64,000 bases of DNA from Chionoecetes opilio. Taxonomy: Eukaryota; Arthropoda; Malacostraca; Decapoda; Majidae. Below are positions 1 to 64,000 of the stretch, in pieces. The stretch lies in assembly GCA_016584305.1 (NCBI GenBank), contig JACEEZ010022953.1, positions 1-64,000 on the forward strand, in the 5' to 3' direction. The notes under the pieces were generated by a model. The model was not told the origin of the DNA and did no database searches. It saw only the letters and a list, made by a program, of their open reading frames with translations. Both the position numbers and the translations under genes were made by a program. Numbering within the stretch: the first letter of the stretch is position 1; each line of letters starts with the position of its first letter.

Positions 1-138
1 CTTCCAGATGTCGTCACTGCACATGCTCCTCACCTGATCAACCTTGGGTGCAGTTTCCCATAGCTGTCGGGCACCATCGCCCTGGTCTTGTCCTTCCTCC
101 CATCGTAACTCAATCCAACTATTTTGGTACCCTGGTTA

Positions 139-767
139 GTAGGGTACGCCGTAGGTCCAATGAAAAGTGAAATATATAATATTTCGAATTTGGCAGGGTG
201 TATTCTTATGTAAAATTGAATTTTAAGGGTGGTTTGTCCTCTTCAACTTTTTGGTTTGAGCACTTCTTGCTATGCAAAAATGGACTTTTATATTTATATG
301 CAAAACATAGCTTAAAGTGCGATTTTGCATAGTAAGAATTGCTCAAATGCAAAAATGGAATAAGATAAAATTGTCTTAGAATTCTATTTTACATAGGAAA
401 TTGGCATGCCAAAGTTGAGAAAAAGAATTTTTGTTATACGGCGTACCCTACTGGTTAGGGTACGCTGTATAACAAAAATTCTTTTTCTCAACTTTGGCAT
501 GCCAAATTCCTATGTAAAATGGAATTCTAAGACTATTTTATCTGATTCCATTTTTGCATTTGAGCAATTCTTACTATGCAAAATCGCACTTTAAGCTATG
601 TTTTGCATATAAATATAAAAGTCCATTTTTGCATAGCAAGAAGTGCTCAAACCAAAAAGTTGAAGCGGACAAACCACCCTTAAAATTCAATTTTACATAA
701 GAAAACACCCTGCCAAATTCGAAATAATCTATATTTCACTTTTCATTGGACCTACGGTTTACCCTAG
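139..767. repeat. Foldback element (near-perfect palindrome) flanked by TA
   Basis: The left half (from AGGGTACGCCGTAGGTCCAA) reappears in reverse complement in the right half (ending TTGGACCTACGGTTTACCCT). The arms are about 310 bp and the centre is near 453, with a loop of only a few bases around CTACTGGTTAG. TA dinucleotides flank both ends (137-138 and 768-769). No gene is present. It is a foldback-type non-autonomous DNA element. Confidence 0.8.
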
Positions 768-1028
768 TATAGATGCCATAACTACATAGAGGTATAGATG
801 CCATAACTACATAGAGGTATAGATGCCATAACTACATAGAGGTATAGATGCCATAACTACATAGAGGTAGAGATGCCATAACTACATAGAGGTATAGATG
901 CCATAACTACATAGAGGTAGAGATGCCATAACTACATAGAGGTATAGATGCCATAACTACATAGAGGTAGAGATGCCATAACTACATAGAGGTATAGATG
1001 CCATAACTACATAGAGGTAGAGATGCCA
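768..1028 (+). repeat. 25-bp tandem repeat, about 10 copies
   Basis: The unit GTATAGATGCCATAACTACA plus TAGAG is repeated directly after the foldback element. Some units carry GTAGAG instead of GTATAG, partly in alternation. Its start coincides with the right end of the foldback. Confidence 0.9.
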
Positions 1029-1170
1029 TAAATGGACTACAAGAAAGAGTGCTTGTGGAAAAATTTGTGCATCAATTTAAAGGAAGATTCGATAGATACA
1101 GAGACAGACAAGATCACACAAGTATAATAGCTTAGGCCCATATGCTACATCTAGGTAAATGCACACACAA
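1029..1170 (+). pseudogene. LINE 3' tail remnant
   Basis: The conceptual reading includes NGLQERVLVEKFVHQFKGRF and DRYRDRQDHTSIIA, matching the C-terminal tail of the window's main LINE family (compare RSIQDFKGKLDNSRFGDGT at about 23000). It is followed by CTAGGTAAATGCACACAC, the family's terminal repeat motif. Confidence 0.6.
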
Positions 1171-1702
1171 ACTATATCAGTATAAATAATAATAAGATTT
1201 TTTTTTGTCAATAGTCAGGAAATAATGAATTGATGTTAGGTCCAAAGAAGTGACCAGCCAGTAGTCAGGAAATGGTTTTGGAAGACCTAAGAGCACTGCC
1301 ACTCCTGATGCAATACTTCTTTTTTAAGCTCAGATACCCTCAACCATAGTGTTACGTCAGTATGCTAGAGCAGGGTTCTTCAAAGTACGGGTCGCGAGTT
1401 TTGCTCAGTGGGTCGCCACGTTGTAAATTATATAAATAATATGTGAAATGAATTAATAAGAGAGAGAGAGAGAGAGAATATGTGCACATAATATTCACTT
1501 GCCAATCATTCAATACTATTTTTCTCTACTTATGTAGTTACAATGATTTACACAGTACTTCTACATATTTAAAAAATACTTTTAATAAATATAATTTCCA
1601 TTGGCATACTCGAACATATGCAATCATTTTGAATCCATAGATGCATGTATGTATATATGCATGCACTTGCATTGCATGCATGCTTGCAATGCAATGCATT
1701 TA

Positions 1703-2879
1703 CACTAGGGTCCCGCATAAAGCGTGTTCGCATAAAGCGTTTCCCCTATGAAGCGAACGACCAGCCATCAGGAATAAAGCAGAGGAACAACAGCACCTCC
1801 AGGAGGCCAGGAACAGCCCCAAAAGCCACAGACTCTTTCGCCATTGTCCGAACACAGACCGGGTAATGAGGTGTTTACCATAAGAAAACAGGTGCGCGAC
1901 TAAAAAGCAGCAGTGTTGTAAAATTTACATAAATCTGAGAAATTCGGGCAAAAAATTCAAAAAATCTGTAGATAATACAGTGGAAGACAGAGGAGTTGGC
2001 GGTGTCTTGCATCCGTCACGCTCCTTGACAAATTTCTTTTAATTCCCTCCTGGCGCTTCTTATGGGGAATGATTGAAGAAAAAAAGATGTCTGGGAACTC
2101 ACTCACTGCCTTGACTTCCTGCTTGCAGTTTTTCAAATCTAGTCATTAATGGTCAGTGACCAGGAGATATTGCTTCTTATCGTCAGTCCCGGATTGATTT
2201 CCCAAAACGTCACCAAAACATTTCGGGAAAGTGGTTTTGCTCAGTTGGATATGGGGCCTAAGCCACAGTTGACTGCAGACCAGATTACCTGTATTCACAG
2301 CTTATAAAAGATTGGTTTTAATTCAAAAGAAATTGTGAGGGAGACTGTGTTACTCAACGAAAGGTTGAGCGGTTAAGAAATTGCAAGACTACGGATGTAA
2401 CGAGACACGCTCCTTACACACACTGTACCCAGCAACTGTGGGTTTATTGACTTTAATTATCTTGCTGTTTTGGTAGGAGATTTCACTAGCTGTCTTTTGA
2501 TAATATTCAAAGTTTTCTTTGAAACTTTTTTCTTGCGTCCAGGACGAGACAAGTGCGTTAGACTTTCAACAGTTGGCGAGTAAAATATTTTCAAGACTGA
2601 CCTGTTTGTGTTTATGTACATTTTCTGTGGTAATTTTAGGGGGGAATATTATGATCTTGTTGTGCGCATGTGTTTACCCATGGCGAAGATGGAACTACGC
2701 CAACTACTTTGACTTCTACGTTCATAATTAAATTTTTTTGACGTAAATAACATTTAGGGATGCAATAATGAAATAATGCAATTATGATAATCAGGCTTTC
2801 ACATAAATTCTTGCCGCCCTGCTGTATTGTAAAAAAAAAAAAAAAAAAAAAAACGGTCCGAATACGCGAAGGTTTACTG
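1703..2879. mobile_element. TA-flanked DNA element nested in hAT
   Basis: It is bounded by TA (1701-1702, 2880-2881). The left end is CACTAGGGTCCCGCATAAAG and the right end in reverse is CAGTAAACCTTCGCGTATTC, similar in pattern to the other Tigger/pogo-like ends in this window but diverged. A poly-A run (2831-2853) lies near the right end. It contains the transposase relic at 2251-2420. Confidence 0.5.
2251..2420 (+). pseudogene. Tc1/mariner-superfamily transposase N-terminal relic
   Basis: From ATG at 2251 the reading is MGPKPQLTADQITCIHSL, a stop, then KIGFNSKEIVRET and a degenerate EIARLR segment. This is the helix-turn-helix DNA-binding pattern of Tc1/pogo transposases. Stops break it and no catalytic domain follows. 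Confidence 0.5.
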
Positions 2880-3248
2880 TAATGAAATTGGGTCGCGATG
2901 AAAAAAGTTTGAAGAACACTGTGCTAGAGGATATATCAAGGGACTAAAAATTTACTTTTTTGCACTCAATATATATATATAATTCAGATTGAAAGTCATC
3001 AGAATACTAACTGTCTTACAGACTTTGATTGCAATATATTAATAATGAATAATATAGCACTATTATTACCTGTAAATGATCATTATCAGATTTTTTCCCA
3101 CACTTTATTATGTTGAGACAAAAGTGGTATCCTTTATTTGTTTGTACAAATGACTTTTTTACCTATAGTGATTTTCATGTATTATGACTGTGTGTGTGTG
3201 TGTGTGTGGATATGTGTGGCGGGCGTGTGTATGTGTGGATATACAGTA

Positions 3249-3918
3249 CAGTAAACCCTTCATATTCGCGGGTTTCAGGCTCGCGGATTTGATTACTCGC
3301 GGGGTTTCAACCCTTTTTTTTTTTTTTTTTTTTTTTTTCTCCCTCCCAATTGCTTGCTCTCTACAGGGGCCTTATCCGCCCATGTATGGAGTATGTCTCA
3401 CATGTTTGGGGAGGATCCACTCATACAGCTCTTCTAAACAGGGTTGAGTCAAAAGCTTTTCGTCTCATCAACTCCTCTCCTCTGACTGACTGTCTTCAAT
3501 CTTTAAATCACCGCCGCAATGTTGCTTCTCTTGCTCTCTTCTACCGTTATTTTCATGCTCACTGCTCTTCTGAACTTGCTAACTGCATGCCTCCCCCACT
3601 CCCGCGGCCTCGCTGCACAAGACTTTCTACTCATTCTCATCCCTATTCTGTCCATCTTCCTAATGCAAGAGTTAATCAGTATCTTTACTCTTTCATCCCT
3701 TTCACTGGTAAACTCTGGAACTCTCTTCCTGTTTCTATTTTTCCACTTTCCCATGACTTAAATCTTTTCAAAAGAAGAGTAACAAGACACCTCCCGAACT
3801 AAATTGGCTCACCCCTCTGTTTTTATTTTATTCTCTTACTGTCTTCTTTATAGGGACTGGCAACTAAGCGGGCTTTGTGTTACCCATTTTTGTTGTGCTC
3901 TTGGCCAGTTCCTTGTGA

Positions 3919-3952
<34 letters not shown>

Positions 3953-4057
3953 ACAAATAACTATGGGGTAAATGAATGACTAATGTCATGCTCGCGGATT
4001 TACGATACTCGCGGGTGTCTCTGTTCCCTAACCCCCGCGAGCATGAAGGGTTTATTG
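3249..4057. mobile_element. Tigger-like TA element interrupted by a LINE tail
   Basis: The left terminus is CAGTAAACCCTTCATATTCG and the right terminus, reverse-complemented, is CAATAAACCCTTCATGCTCG. TA flanks both (3247-3248, 4058-4059). Repeated CTCGCGG motifs lie just inside both ends. A 5'-truncated LINE copy with poly-A (about 3340-3949) is inserted inside, preceded by a poly-T run. Confidence 0.8.
3340..3949 (+). pseudogene. LINE reverse transcriptase C-terminus, 5'-truncated, poly-A tailed
   Basis: The open frame reads MLALYRGLIRPCMEYVSHVW, then ALLNRVESKAFRLINSSPLT and GKLWNSLPVSIFPLSHDLNL, ending FKRRVTRHLPN and stop near 3802. This is the region after the RT domain found in CR1/L2/Crack-type LINEs. 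The 3' UTR ends in about 27 A residues at 3922-3950. A short copy of the same tail lies in reverse at about 23966-24060. Confidence 0.75.
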
Positions 4058-4204
4058 TATCTCTCTACACACGTTTATGTTTGTGTTTAAATACATTTTG
4101 TGTCTGAACATGTGTTTGTGCGCATATCTACACGCAAATTTGCATGGAAGGGGTGGAGCTCATCTATTCATGTTTGTCATGGCAACTATCTTTCCTCAAC
4201 CCAG

Positions 4205-57897
<53,693 letters not shown>

Positions 57898-59815
57898 AAG
57901 TAAGGCATTGGAGTGTGATAAACAAACTAAGATATATCAGTGTGTTTTGGTGGGTGTTCTTTTCACCAACACATCAGATTCCTTATTTCTTACTGTGAGA
58001 AAGTGTGACGGACACTTTTGGCATTGAGGGCCCCGGTGAAGACAGCCGGAGGGCTGTAGATGGAAGGGAATCACCGGGGAAGCTGAGACTATGCAGTGTT
58101 ATGCTAGTCCAGCATTGATGGAGCCTTGCAGCAGATAGGCTTAATATCTTACCTCAGTTTAGAGATAATATATGTGAAGATGTGGCCATGAACAGCATGT
58201 GTAGGGTGCAACAGGACCTCCAAGTGGCATCAGTTCTCATTGTGGTCAAACAGTAATAGTTGCTGCCATCCTGCACCATCTGACTCACCCGTAATATACC
58301 ATACCAACATTATTGCACAAAGCCTTGGAATTTTTCTTCGATGAAAATTTTCAACAAGGAAGTGCTATGTACAGAGGTCAAGAAGGCTGAGTCAGACTAG
58401 TCAAGAAGATGGTGTCAGGAAGTGTTACTAGGACAGTCAATAGATTGTGACCTCTTTCCTATTTAAAGAAATTACTCTTGAGGACTGCTGCCACCAGGAC
58501 CTGCTATATACTCTGCACTCAGTCCGTAGTGGCAACTCTTTACCTTTGGTGCTACTTGTGTAGAGGCTCTGAGGGGTGTACAAGGCTTCCTTCACAGTCC
58601 ACACCACACCCAACATAACATTCTCTCACTGCTAATGATACAAGTTGGAGCCAACAGGAGTGCTGGGCCCAGAATGGATCACCATATTTAAACTTGGCTG
58701 ATTTGTCACTTCTGGACTAGACTGAACCCTTAGCCATGGACAGTAGAAGATTGTCATTGCATTAATCCACAAAATTGCTGACTGACAAAAGATTATTTGA
58801 ATCATTTAGGGTCACAATGTACACCTGACTGACATGCCTCTCAGCTTTTCAAGTCAGAAGCAGGATCATTCAAGAGACATTTCTCTCGAGGTTTTCCCCA
58901 AGGTATAAAGAGTATGTCTAAGAAGATACTATATCTAAATTCATTCAACGGGCCTAAAAAAAGCTAATGTTTATTTCTACAAAATGATGTTGTGGGCCGA
59001 GTAAATCTTGTTTAGGCAGCCTCCTTAACTACCAGGATTGAAAGAGGATCAGGTGTGCCACAAATGCAAGAATGCACACAACTACTTGCATGAGGTTTAC
59101 AATGCTGATTGCAGAAAACAATTATGATGCTGTAACAAAAAAAATAGCAATGCAATCAATAGCAGTGAAGTAACACTAGCATGAAAAAGATCATTGTAAT
59201 ATATTGCTAGGCAGAAGAAGGGCAGAATAAAAAAATAAAAAATAAAGATAGGATGAAATGGACTTCACATGTAAAACACCTTGAACAGGAGAGAGAGAAA
59301 ACAAAATAACTGCATGTTCTTTAATGATGATAAGTCACAATGATGATAAGTCACAATGCACTGTGGTAATGTCCTCAGATAAAAAAATAAAAAAATATTA
59401 TATGAAATAAAATTGAAATAGTGAAAAGATGATAAAAAAAATCTACCTGAAATTCTAGCTCTTCTAAATATTTTGTTTGTCCCATAAATATTAGATTTTT
59501 AGCATTTGTATTGTGATTTTTTTCTTCACATCAGCAATCAGCAATTGCAGCATCAGCATTTGTGGCAAATAAATGCAGCAAAGAATTCAGTTTGTTTTTA
59601 AGACAAACACTTGTTCCCCTTTTTACTGGAAATAGGGCAGTCTAAGAAGGTATTGGATTTGTCCCATACCTTCTAAGTCCAAGGCATTTGTATCAAGGAA
59701 ATAATTGTGGCAGTTTTTGACCAAGATAGATTAAGTAAGGTACAGTGAATAGCTTGCTGAAGGGTATAAGAAAATAATTTGTAAACATACAGTTGCATAT
59801 TTTCCAAAATGATTC
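57898..59815 (+). other. Probable start of Axin 3' UTR
   Basis: Sequence directly after the Axin stop has no coding frame, no recognisable transposon ends and mixed base composition until the inverted repeat at 59816. AATAAA-like signals occur near 59224-59245 (several in an A-rich run) and near 61453. Which poly(A) site is used cannot be seen from the DNA. Confidence 0.4.
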
Positions 59816-61195
59816 AATAACCACAGAAAGTGTTGGGAATAGGTCCTTTTATAGCTGTATGGTAGTATTGTAGCATTAATTAATGACTCCAACTCTTTAC
59901 TGAATGTGTTTGGGCTGTATCGTGTGTCATGCAGTGCAGTGGGGCCATTAGATGCATGGAGAGTGATTGATAGCCCAGCATTGCCTCAAGACAGGCAAGC
60001 TTGAGCATGCTGTGTTAATTACTACTCTATTCACTCTTCATATGGCTTTGTGTCTGCCTTTGTATTGATTCCCAAACTTAATGTTTTCCCATCAAGATGC
60101 ATTGTAAGTATTTATCCACTGAGGAAAAGGTGTGTATTCTCGTCCTAGATGAGGAAAATTTGAATTGGATGGAAGTATGAGTAGATGGGAGGGAGCAGTG
60201 ATGCCATTCCTCCTGCAGCGAGCCAGAGCTCTACTGCCAGGCACCGTATTGCCACATTAAATTATTCCTGGATGTCCCTGCAAGACCACAACTGCTTTTG
60301 ATAGGCTGATGAAGACTGATAAGGTATTATCAGCCTATCAGTAGCAGTTGTTGTTAGTCTTGCAGGGATGTACAGGAACATGTTTCTGTGGCAGTAGGTG
60401 CCTGGCGTTAGAGCTGTGGTTCGTTGCATGAAAGAAAAAATTACATAACTGCTCTATCCTGCCTTTTAACAAATTTCCTTCCAGTTTACATTTTCCTAAT
60501 GTAGGACAAGATTTTTTTTTTCTTCATATTTATATATTTTCATTACCATTATTTTTGTATTTCTACATTTCAGCTCAAAGCTGCCTGTCAGCAATATCAC
60601 CTCCAGAGCTCAGATGGTAGTCCCTGGAGGTTCATTTGAGGGTAGTGATGGTTTGCCCTCGCCCGTGGTGGCGCAGGCAGGACTTTTTTAGTGGTGCCTG
60701 TGATTAGAGGCTCATGCCGCTCCCCTGTGTCCTCCAATGCACTCGCTGTTTAAGTAGAGTTTTTGGACATCATATGGGTGTTCTTGGGCCAATTGACGAG
60801 GCAGAAAGATTTTGGCACTTGGTAGGAATTAAACTCCGAACACCAAGTTTGCTACTTGCAGGCACTAACCACTCGGCCACCACCTCCCCCATACACCTTT
60901 TCCTCAGTGAATAAACATTCGCAAGGCATCTTGAGAGGTAGACTTAGTTTAGGAAGCAAAATTAGAGCAGAGACATGGAGAGTGAATGGAGAAGCAATTA
61001 TCAAAGCGTGCTCCAGCTTACCTGTCTAAGGTAACACAGGGCTATCAATCACTCTCCCAGCGACTAACAGCCCCACTGCGCTGCGTGATATAGTGTACAA
61101 CCCCAAAAAACATGCAGTTGAGTTAGTCATTAATTAATGTGAAGATGGTACTCTACTTCTATAAGGGGCCTCCAGCACTTTCTGTAGTTACTGTC
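59816..61195. repeat. Long imperfect inverted repeat downstream of Axin DIX exon
   Basis: The left arm (about 59816-60145) contains CCACAGAAAGTGTTGGGAAT, GAGAGTGATTGATAGCCC and ACTGAGGAAAAGGTG. The same order appears in reverse complement in the right arm (about 60890-61195). A tighter inner hairpin at about 60195-60440 pairs CAGGCACCGTATTGCCAC with GTGGCAGTAGGTGCCTGG, centred near 60322. A reversed SINE (60590-60893) is inserted in the loop side of the right arm. Arms have diverged visibly, so the structure is old. Confidence 0.78.
60590..60893 (-). repeat. tRNA-derived SINE, reverse, nearly full
   Basis: The reverse complement begins at the head (GGGGGAGGTGGTGGCCGAGTG) and continues with CAATTGGCCCAAGAACACCC, ending near 60590. 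Compared with the copy at 16895, it retains head and body but has diverged. Confidence 0.8.
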
Positions 61196-61199
61196 CTAT

Positions 61200-63085
61200 G
61201 GGTATTGGACCAGGTTCAGTAAGCCTAAACTGCTAAGATTTGAAACTGCATCAGATCCAGATTCTTTGCTACTGAAGCCCAGCACTAGTCATTGTTGTAA
61301 TTGTCTTCAGTTATTCACTCTGAAGAGCATCTTGTGCAGCATTTCAGAGAATTCCAGTGTTATGTCAACTGAAGTGTACAGTCATTTGGCCCAGAAGTAC
61401 ATCCCCCACAGCCTCTACCCACCATCCACTAGTAATGGAACTATACTAATGAAATAAACCAACATATGTGCTATTTGAACCTCACTCTTAGGGGGTTATA
61501 CTGAATTTTTGAAAATTAGTTTTACAAAAAAAAAATTTGAAGTATGTACAAAGTGTGGGGTGTGGCGGGCAGTGGAGAAGCCACACACCGCCGTGTTACC
61601 ACCAGGCCTCAGCCGTGCCTCCCTTCACCTGTAATTGTTATTTTTATTATCCTTATTTGACAATTTTGTTGATGTCTCAGGTATGCCTTCTATTCTTATG
61701 TAGACTATTTACAAACAATATAATAATGTTCATAATTTTGTGTAACTAGGTCTTGTTTAATGTCACATTATTTTGGTCATGTCTGCCAAGGTTGAAGTGC
61801 CTGTTGAAGTGAACCAGCTTCACATACAGTATACTCCTTTCAATGTAGGAGAGGATCATGAAATGTAAAATTCAGTATGCCATGGGTATGACTTAGTTGT
61901 GATTTTATTGCATAACTTTGTTTTGCCTATTGTAGTGTAGTGTTCATTATTTTAGTAACACTTGTTTAAGCAGCATAATTATGTTTGTGGAGACTGACTC
62001 AGCCCTGGGAATCTGGGTTGACTCAGCCCAACTGCTGGTGATCCTGCATCAGAGCTTTACCTAGTATCTCTCACGACTCACTAGGGCCAAGCTAATGCTT
62101 GAAAGAATTTTTTAAAACTTGATTTATACAGTAGGAATAATTTCCTGTGCACTATATTTGTTTACGTAAAAAGTATATAGTGAGTAAAGTAATCTTTGGC
62201 AGACAGCTAGCCAACCAGGCAGACAAGACTCAAATTTACTTTTGGAGCTGCCATATTGTTTAAGAGGGGCATTAGTGCCCTGTTATCTCCTCTGATTGTG
62301 AAGGATTACTCTTGACACAAGAGCTTTCACATGTGGGACCTTTCTTGTGTGAGCCGCCCAGCCGTTTGGCTTATGGCATTATCTTGCACTTCAGATAGGC
62401 CTACTATGTACATATGATTTTTTAATTAAACTCATTTTATAATCGGTGTTTCTTAATCACTCACACTAGCGAAATTTTGCTGAGCCCATTAGTATATAAT
62501 AGGAATAGCAGTTCTGTACTATGCTGGTGATTATAAAAGGGAATACTATTGTGGTTGCTACTGTAGCAAACCACTACTTCATTTTTCAGGTTAACACATG
62601 TAGGAACTGTAGGATGATATATTCATGGGTTCACTTTCCATCTCAAGGTTGATTATCAATTTTGCTTTTATCAAATACCACATTAAAACTAATTATATTC
62701 ATTGCCTCCTAGAATACTAAGTATTGCACATTTTTTAGAATAATAATATGCAGTAATTACAAATTGGCCCATACACTGTGACATGCCATATACCGTATGC
62801 GACTTTTTATCATGATCCTGTTGACTGCGACAAGCCACATGTACTCAAACATACACAGAAACCATGCCAAATGTGATGAGGTTGTCAAAATTGGGTGACT
62901 AGTAAGTAGTGTAATGTCAGAATTTTGAAGGACCCGCCAGTAAAATGTGGAGGAACTGGCAACACCATCAAATACTAGGTATAAGGTAAATAGGTTAGAT
63001 CTTAGTGGATTAACACTGCTGGATTGTAGGCAAAAGAGTAAAATTCACCCTTACCCCACTGCAAATAAGGAGGAGATAGGCTATA
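61200..63085. other. Axin 3' flank or distal 3' UTR, no recognised element
   Basis: No gene is supported; short frames lack motifs. GACTCAGCCC occurs twice near 61995-62030. An AATAAA lies near 61453. Confidence 0.5.
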
Positions 63086-64000
63086 CAGTCAAATCTCGGG
63101 TTTCGAACGTCTCACTTTTTGAACAAATCGGTTCACGAACAGAATTTCAAACTCATAATTGCACCGGTTGCCATACGATAACTCAGTTGCCGAACAAGCT
63201 ACTCGGCAAGAGCAGCTGGCAGAACCAAGATGGACCATAAACATTTCATCAGGGCGGGAACCCACGAAGCACTTACCACCTTTTTTTGTTGGGAAGTCCG
63301 TCTTCGATGGTAACTCGAACCCACAGCGCGGCTAGGTCGTAGATTTGGTGGTAAACGTGCACGCTGGCCAACGACTGCTCGAGACTGGTATTAGGAGAGG
63401 TAGGAAGTCTCCAGGCACGCTTATTACTGCTTGGTATGCTATGAAATATCATTTTTCTAGGTGAATGTAGACATATAATCGCATTTGAATGGCTATTTTT
63501 CATACTCCGCCAGCGGAGATCTCCTTGGTAATTATATAATTATTTAGTAGAAGAGCGAGGACCCTTTGAGGAATCCTATGATCACTGGTGATATCCTATG
63601 GTGCTATCACAGGCATGGGAGCTGACCTGTCTTCTTCAGGAAGGCACAGGTGAGGCGGATGACGGCGGGTTCTGAGAGAGGCAGCGGGCGGAGCAGGCCG
63701 CCCGCTCCTCTGCCATGGTAGGTTGGGCAGGGTTAAACGTCTTATTACTCGTTATTATACAACTTAGTCATTATGTTGAGATGTTATATACACGTGTCAT
63801 TATCTAAATCAATGTAGCACCGTGTGTCACCTTAAATAAGGGTGATTTAAAGATGTTATGATGAGGTGACTGGCGGGGCAGTGAGCAGGGCCGGATTATC
63901 CTATAGGCTAGTATAGGCTGCAGCCTAGGGCCTCAAGCTTGGGGGCCCCAAACCTGGGGTCCCTGCTAAAAGATTTCCATATATAATTTTTTTTGAAAAA
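63086..64000. mobile_element. Tigger-like TA element (TTCGAAC family), cut by window end
   Basis: The left end is CAGTCAAATCTCGGGTTTCG with TA at 63084-63085. Inside are TTTTTGAACAAATCGGTTCA and, from 63241, sequence that matches the 30289-32817 element in reverse orientation (GGCGGGAACCCACGAAGCAC, GGTGATATCCTATGGTGCT). The right end is outside the window. Confidence 0.7.
63887..64000 (+). mobile_element. Start of a hAT-like element
   Basis: CAGGGCCGGATTATCC at 63887 resembles the CAGGGCCGG-type terminus common in hAT elements, followed by GCAGCCTAGGGCCTC. The rest lies beyond the window. Confidence 0.45.

Larger units (their letters stand above)
1371..2921. mobile_element. hAT element with 8-bp target duplication TGCTAGAG
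   Basis: The left end CAGGGTTCTTCAAAG and the right end CTTTGAAGAACACTG-type sequence (as TTTGAAGAACACTG) are inverted repeats. The 8-bp TGCTAGAG flanks it at 1363-1370 and 2922-2929, the size expected for hAT. A GAGA run lies near 1460. The interior is largely taken up by another element (1703-2879). Confidence 0.82.

Noticed and set aside
768..1028. CRISPR-like array of 25-bp repeats
   Set aside because: The repeats are directly adjacent with no variable spacers and this is a eukaryotic locus. It is a tandem repeat.

Overview
This window is animal nuclear DNA, most likely from an arthropod and probably a decapod crustacean. It has long AT-rich introns with GT/AG splice sites, many nested transposable elements and tRNA-headed SINEs. 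No operons, CRISPR arrays or prokaryotic features are present. The species call is inference from the type and density of repeats.

The one host gene I can support is the 3' half of Axin, the Wnt/beta-catenin scaffold, on the + strand. Seven exons with compatible splice phases lie at 4205-4380, 4762-4891, 17917-18073, 48613-48861, 50379-50590, 55032-55263 and 57777-57897. The last two encode a complete DIX domain ending in Lys-Ala-Asp and a stop. The RGS domain and the GSK3- and beta-catenin-binding segments must lie upstream of the window. Sequence from 57898 to about 61.5 kb may be 3' UTR.

Almost everything else is mobile DNA in the introns and flanks. Layout: 139-767 perfect foldback element; 768-1028 25-bp tandem repeat; 1371-2921 hAT hosting a TA-flanked element; 3249-4057 TA element hosting a LINE tail; 6010-7166 TTAA-flanked element; 7213-11630 hAT (ZBED5-like transposase pseudogene) inside a SINE; 12178-12947 TA element; 13370-14230 RTE-like LINE; 15214-17802 hAT hosting a Helitron and a Tigger-like element with a SINE; 18690-19292 old RT relic; 19895-23095 nearly full LINE with ORF1 and ORF2; 23095-27245 second LINE broken by a Tigger-like element and a palindromic Tc1-like element; 27264-29389 triple nest; 29415-32817 more Tigger-like elements; 34490-34920 RTE tail; 36140-39560 LINE broken by a 2.6-kb element; 40070-42968 LINE fragments; 42969-44890 LINE copy; 45140-47222 nested elements with an 18 x 30-bp minisatellite; 49060-50240 RTE relic; 51450-54640 LINE broken by a Harbinger-like and a Tc1/mariner element; 56169-57540 nested TA elements; 59816-61195 long inverted repeat; 63086-end a Tigger-like element and the start of a hAT.

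The main surprise is the number of long palindromes made from DNA transposons, at least four, all in the Axin transcription unit or its flanks. The best one (24942-26285) carries two mirrored 3' halves of a Tc1-like transposase between intact TA target duplications. If Axin pre-mRNA is read through it, it would fold into a hairpin of about 670 bp matching its parent transposon, so it could be a source of silencing small RNAs (inference).
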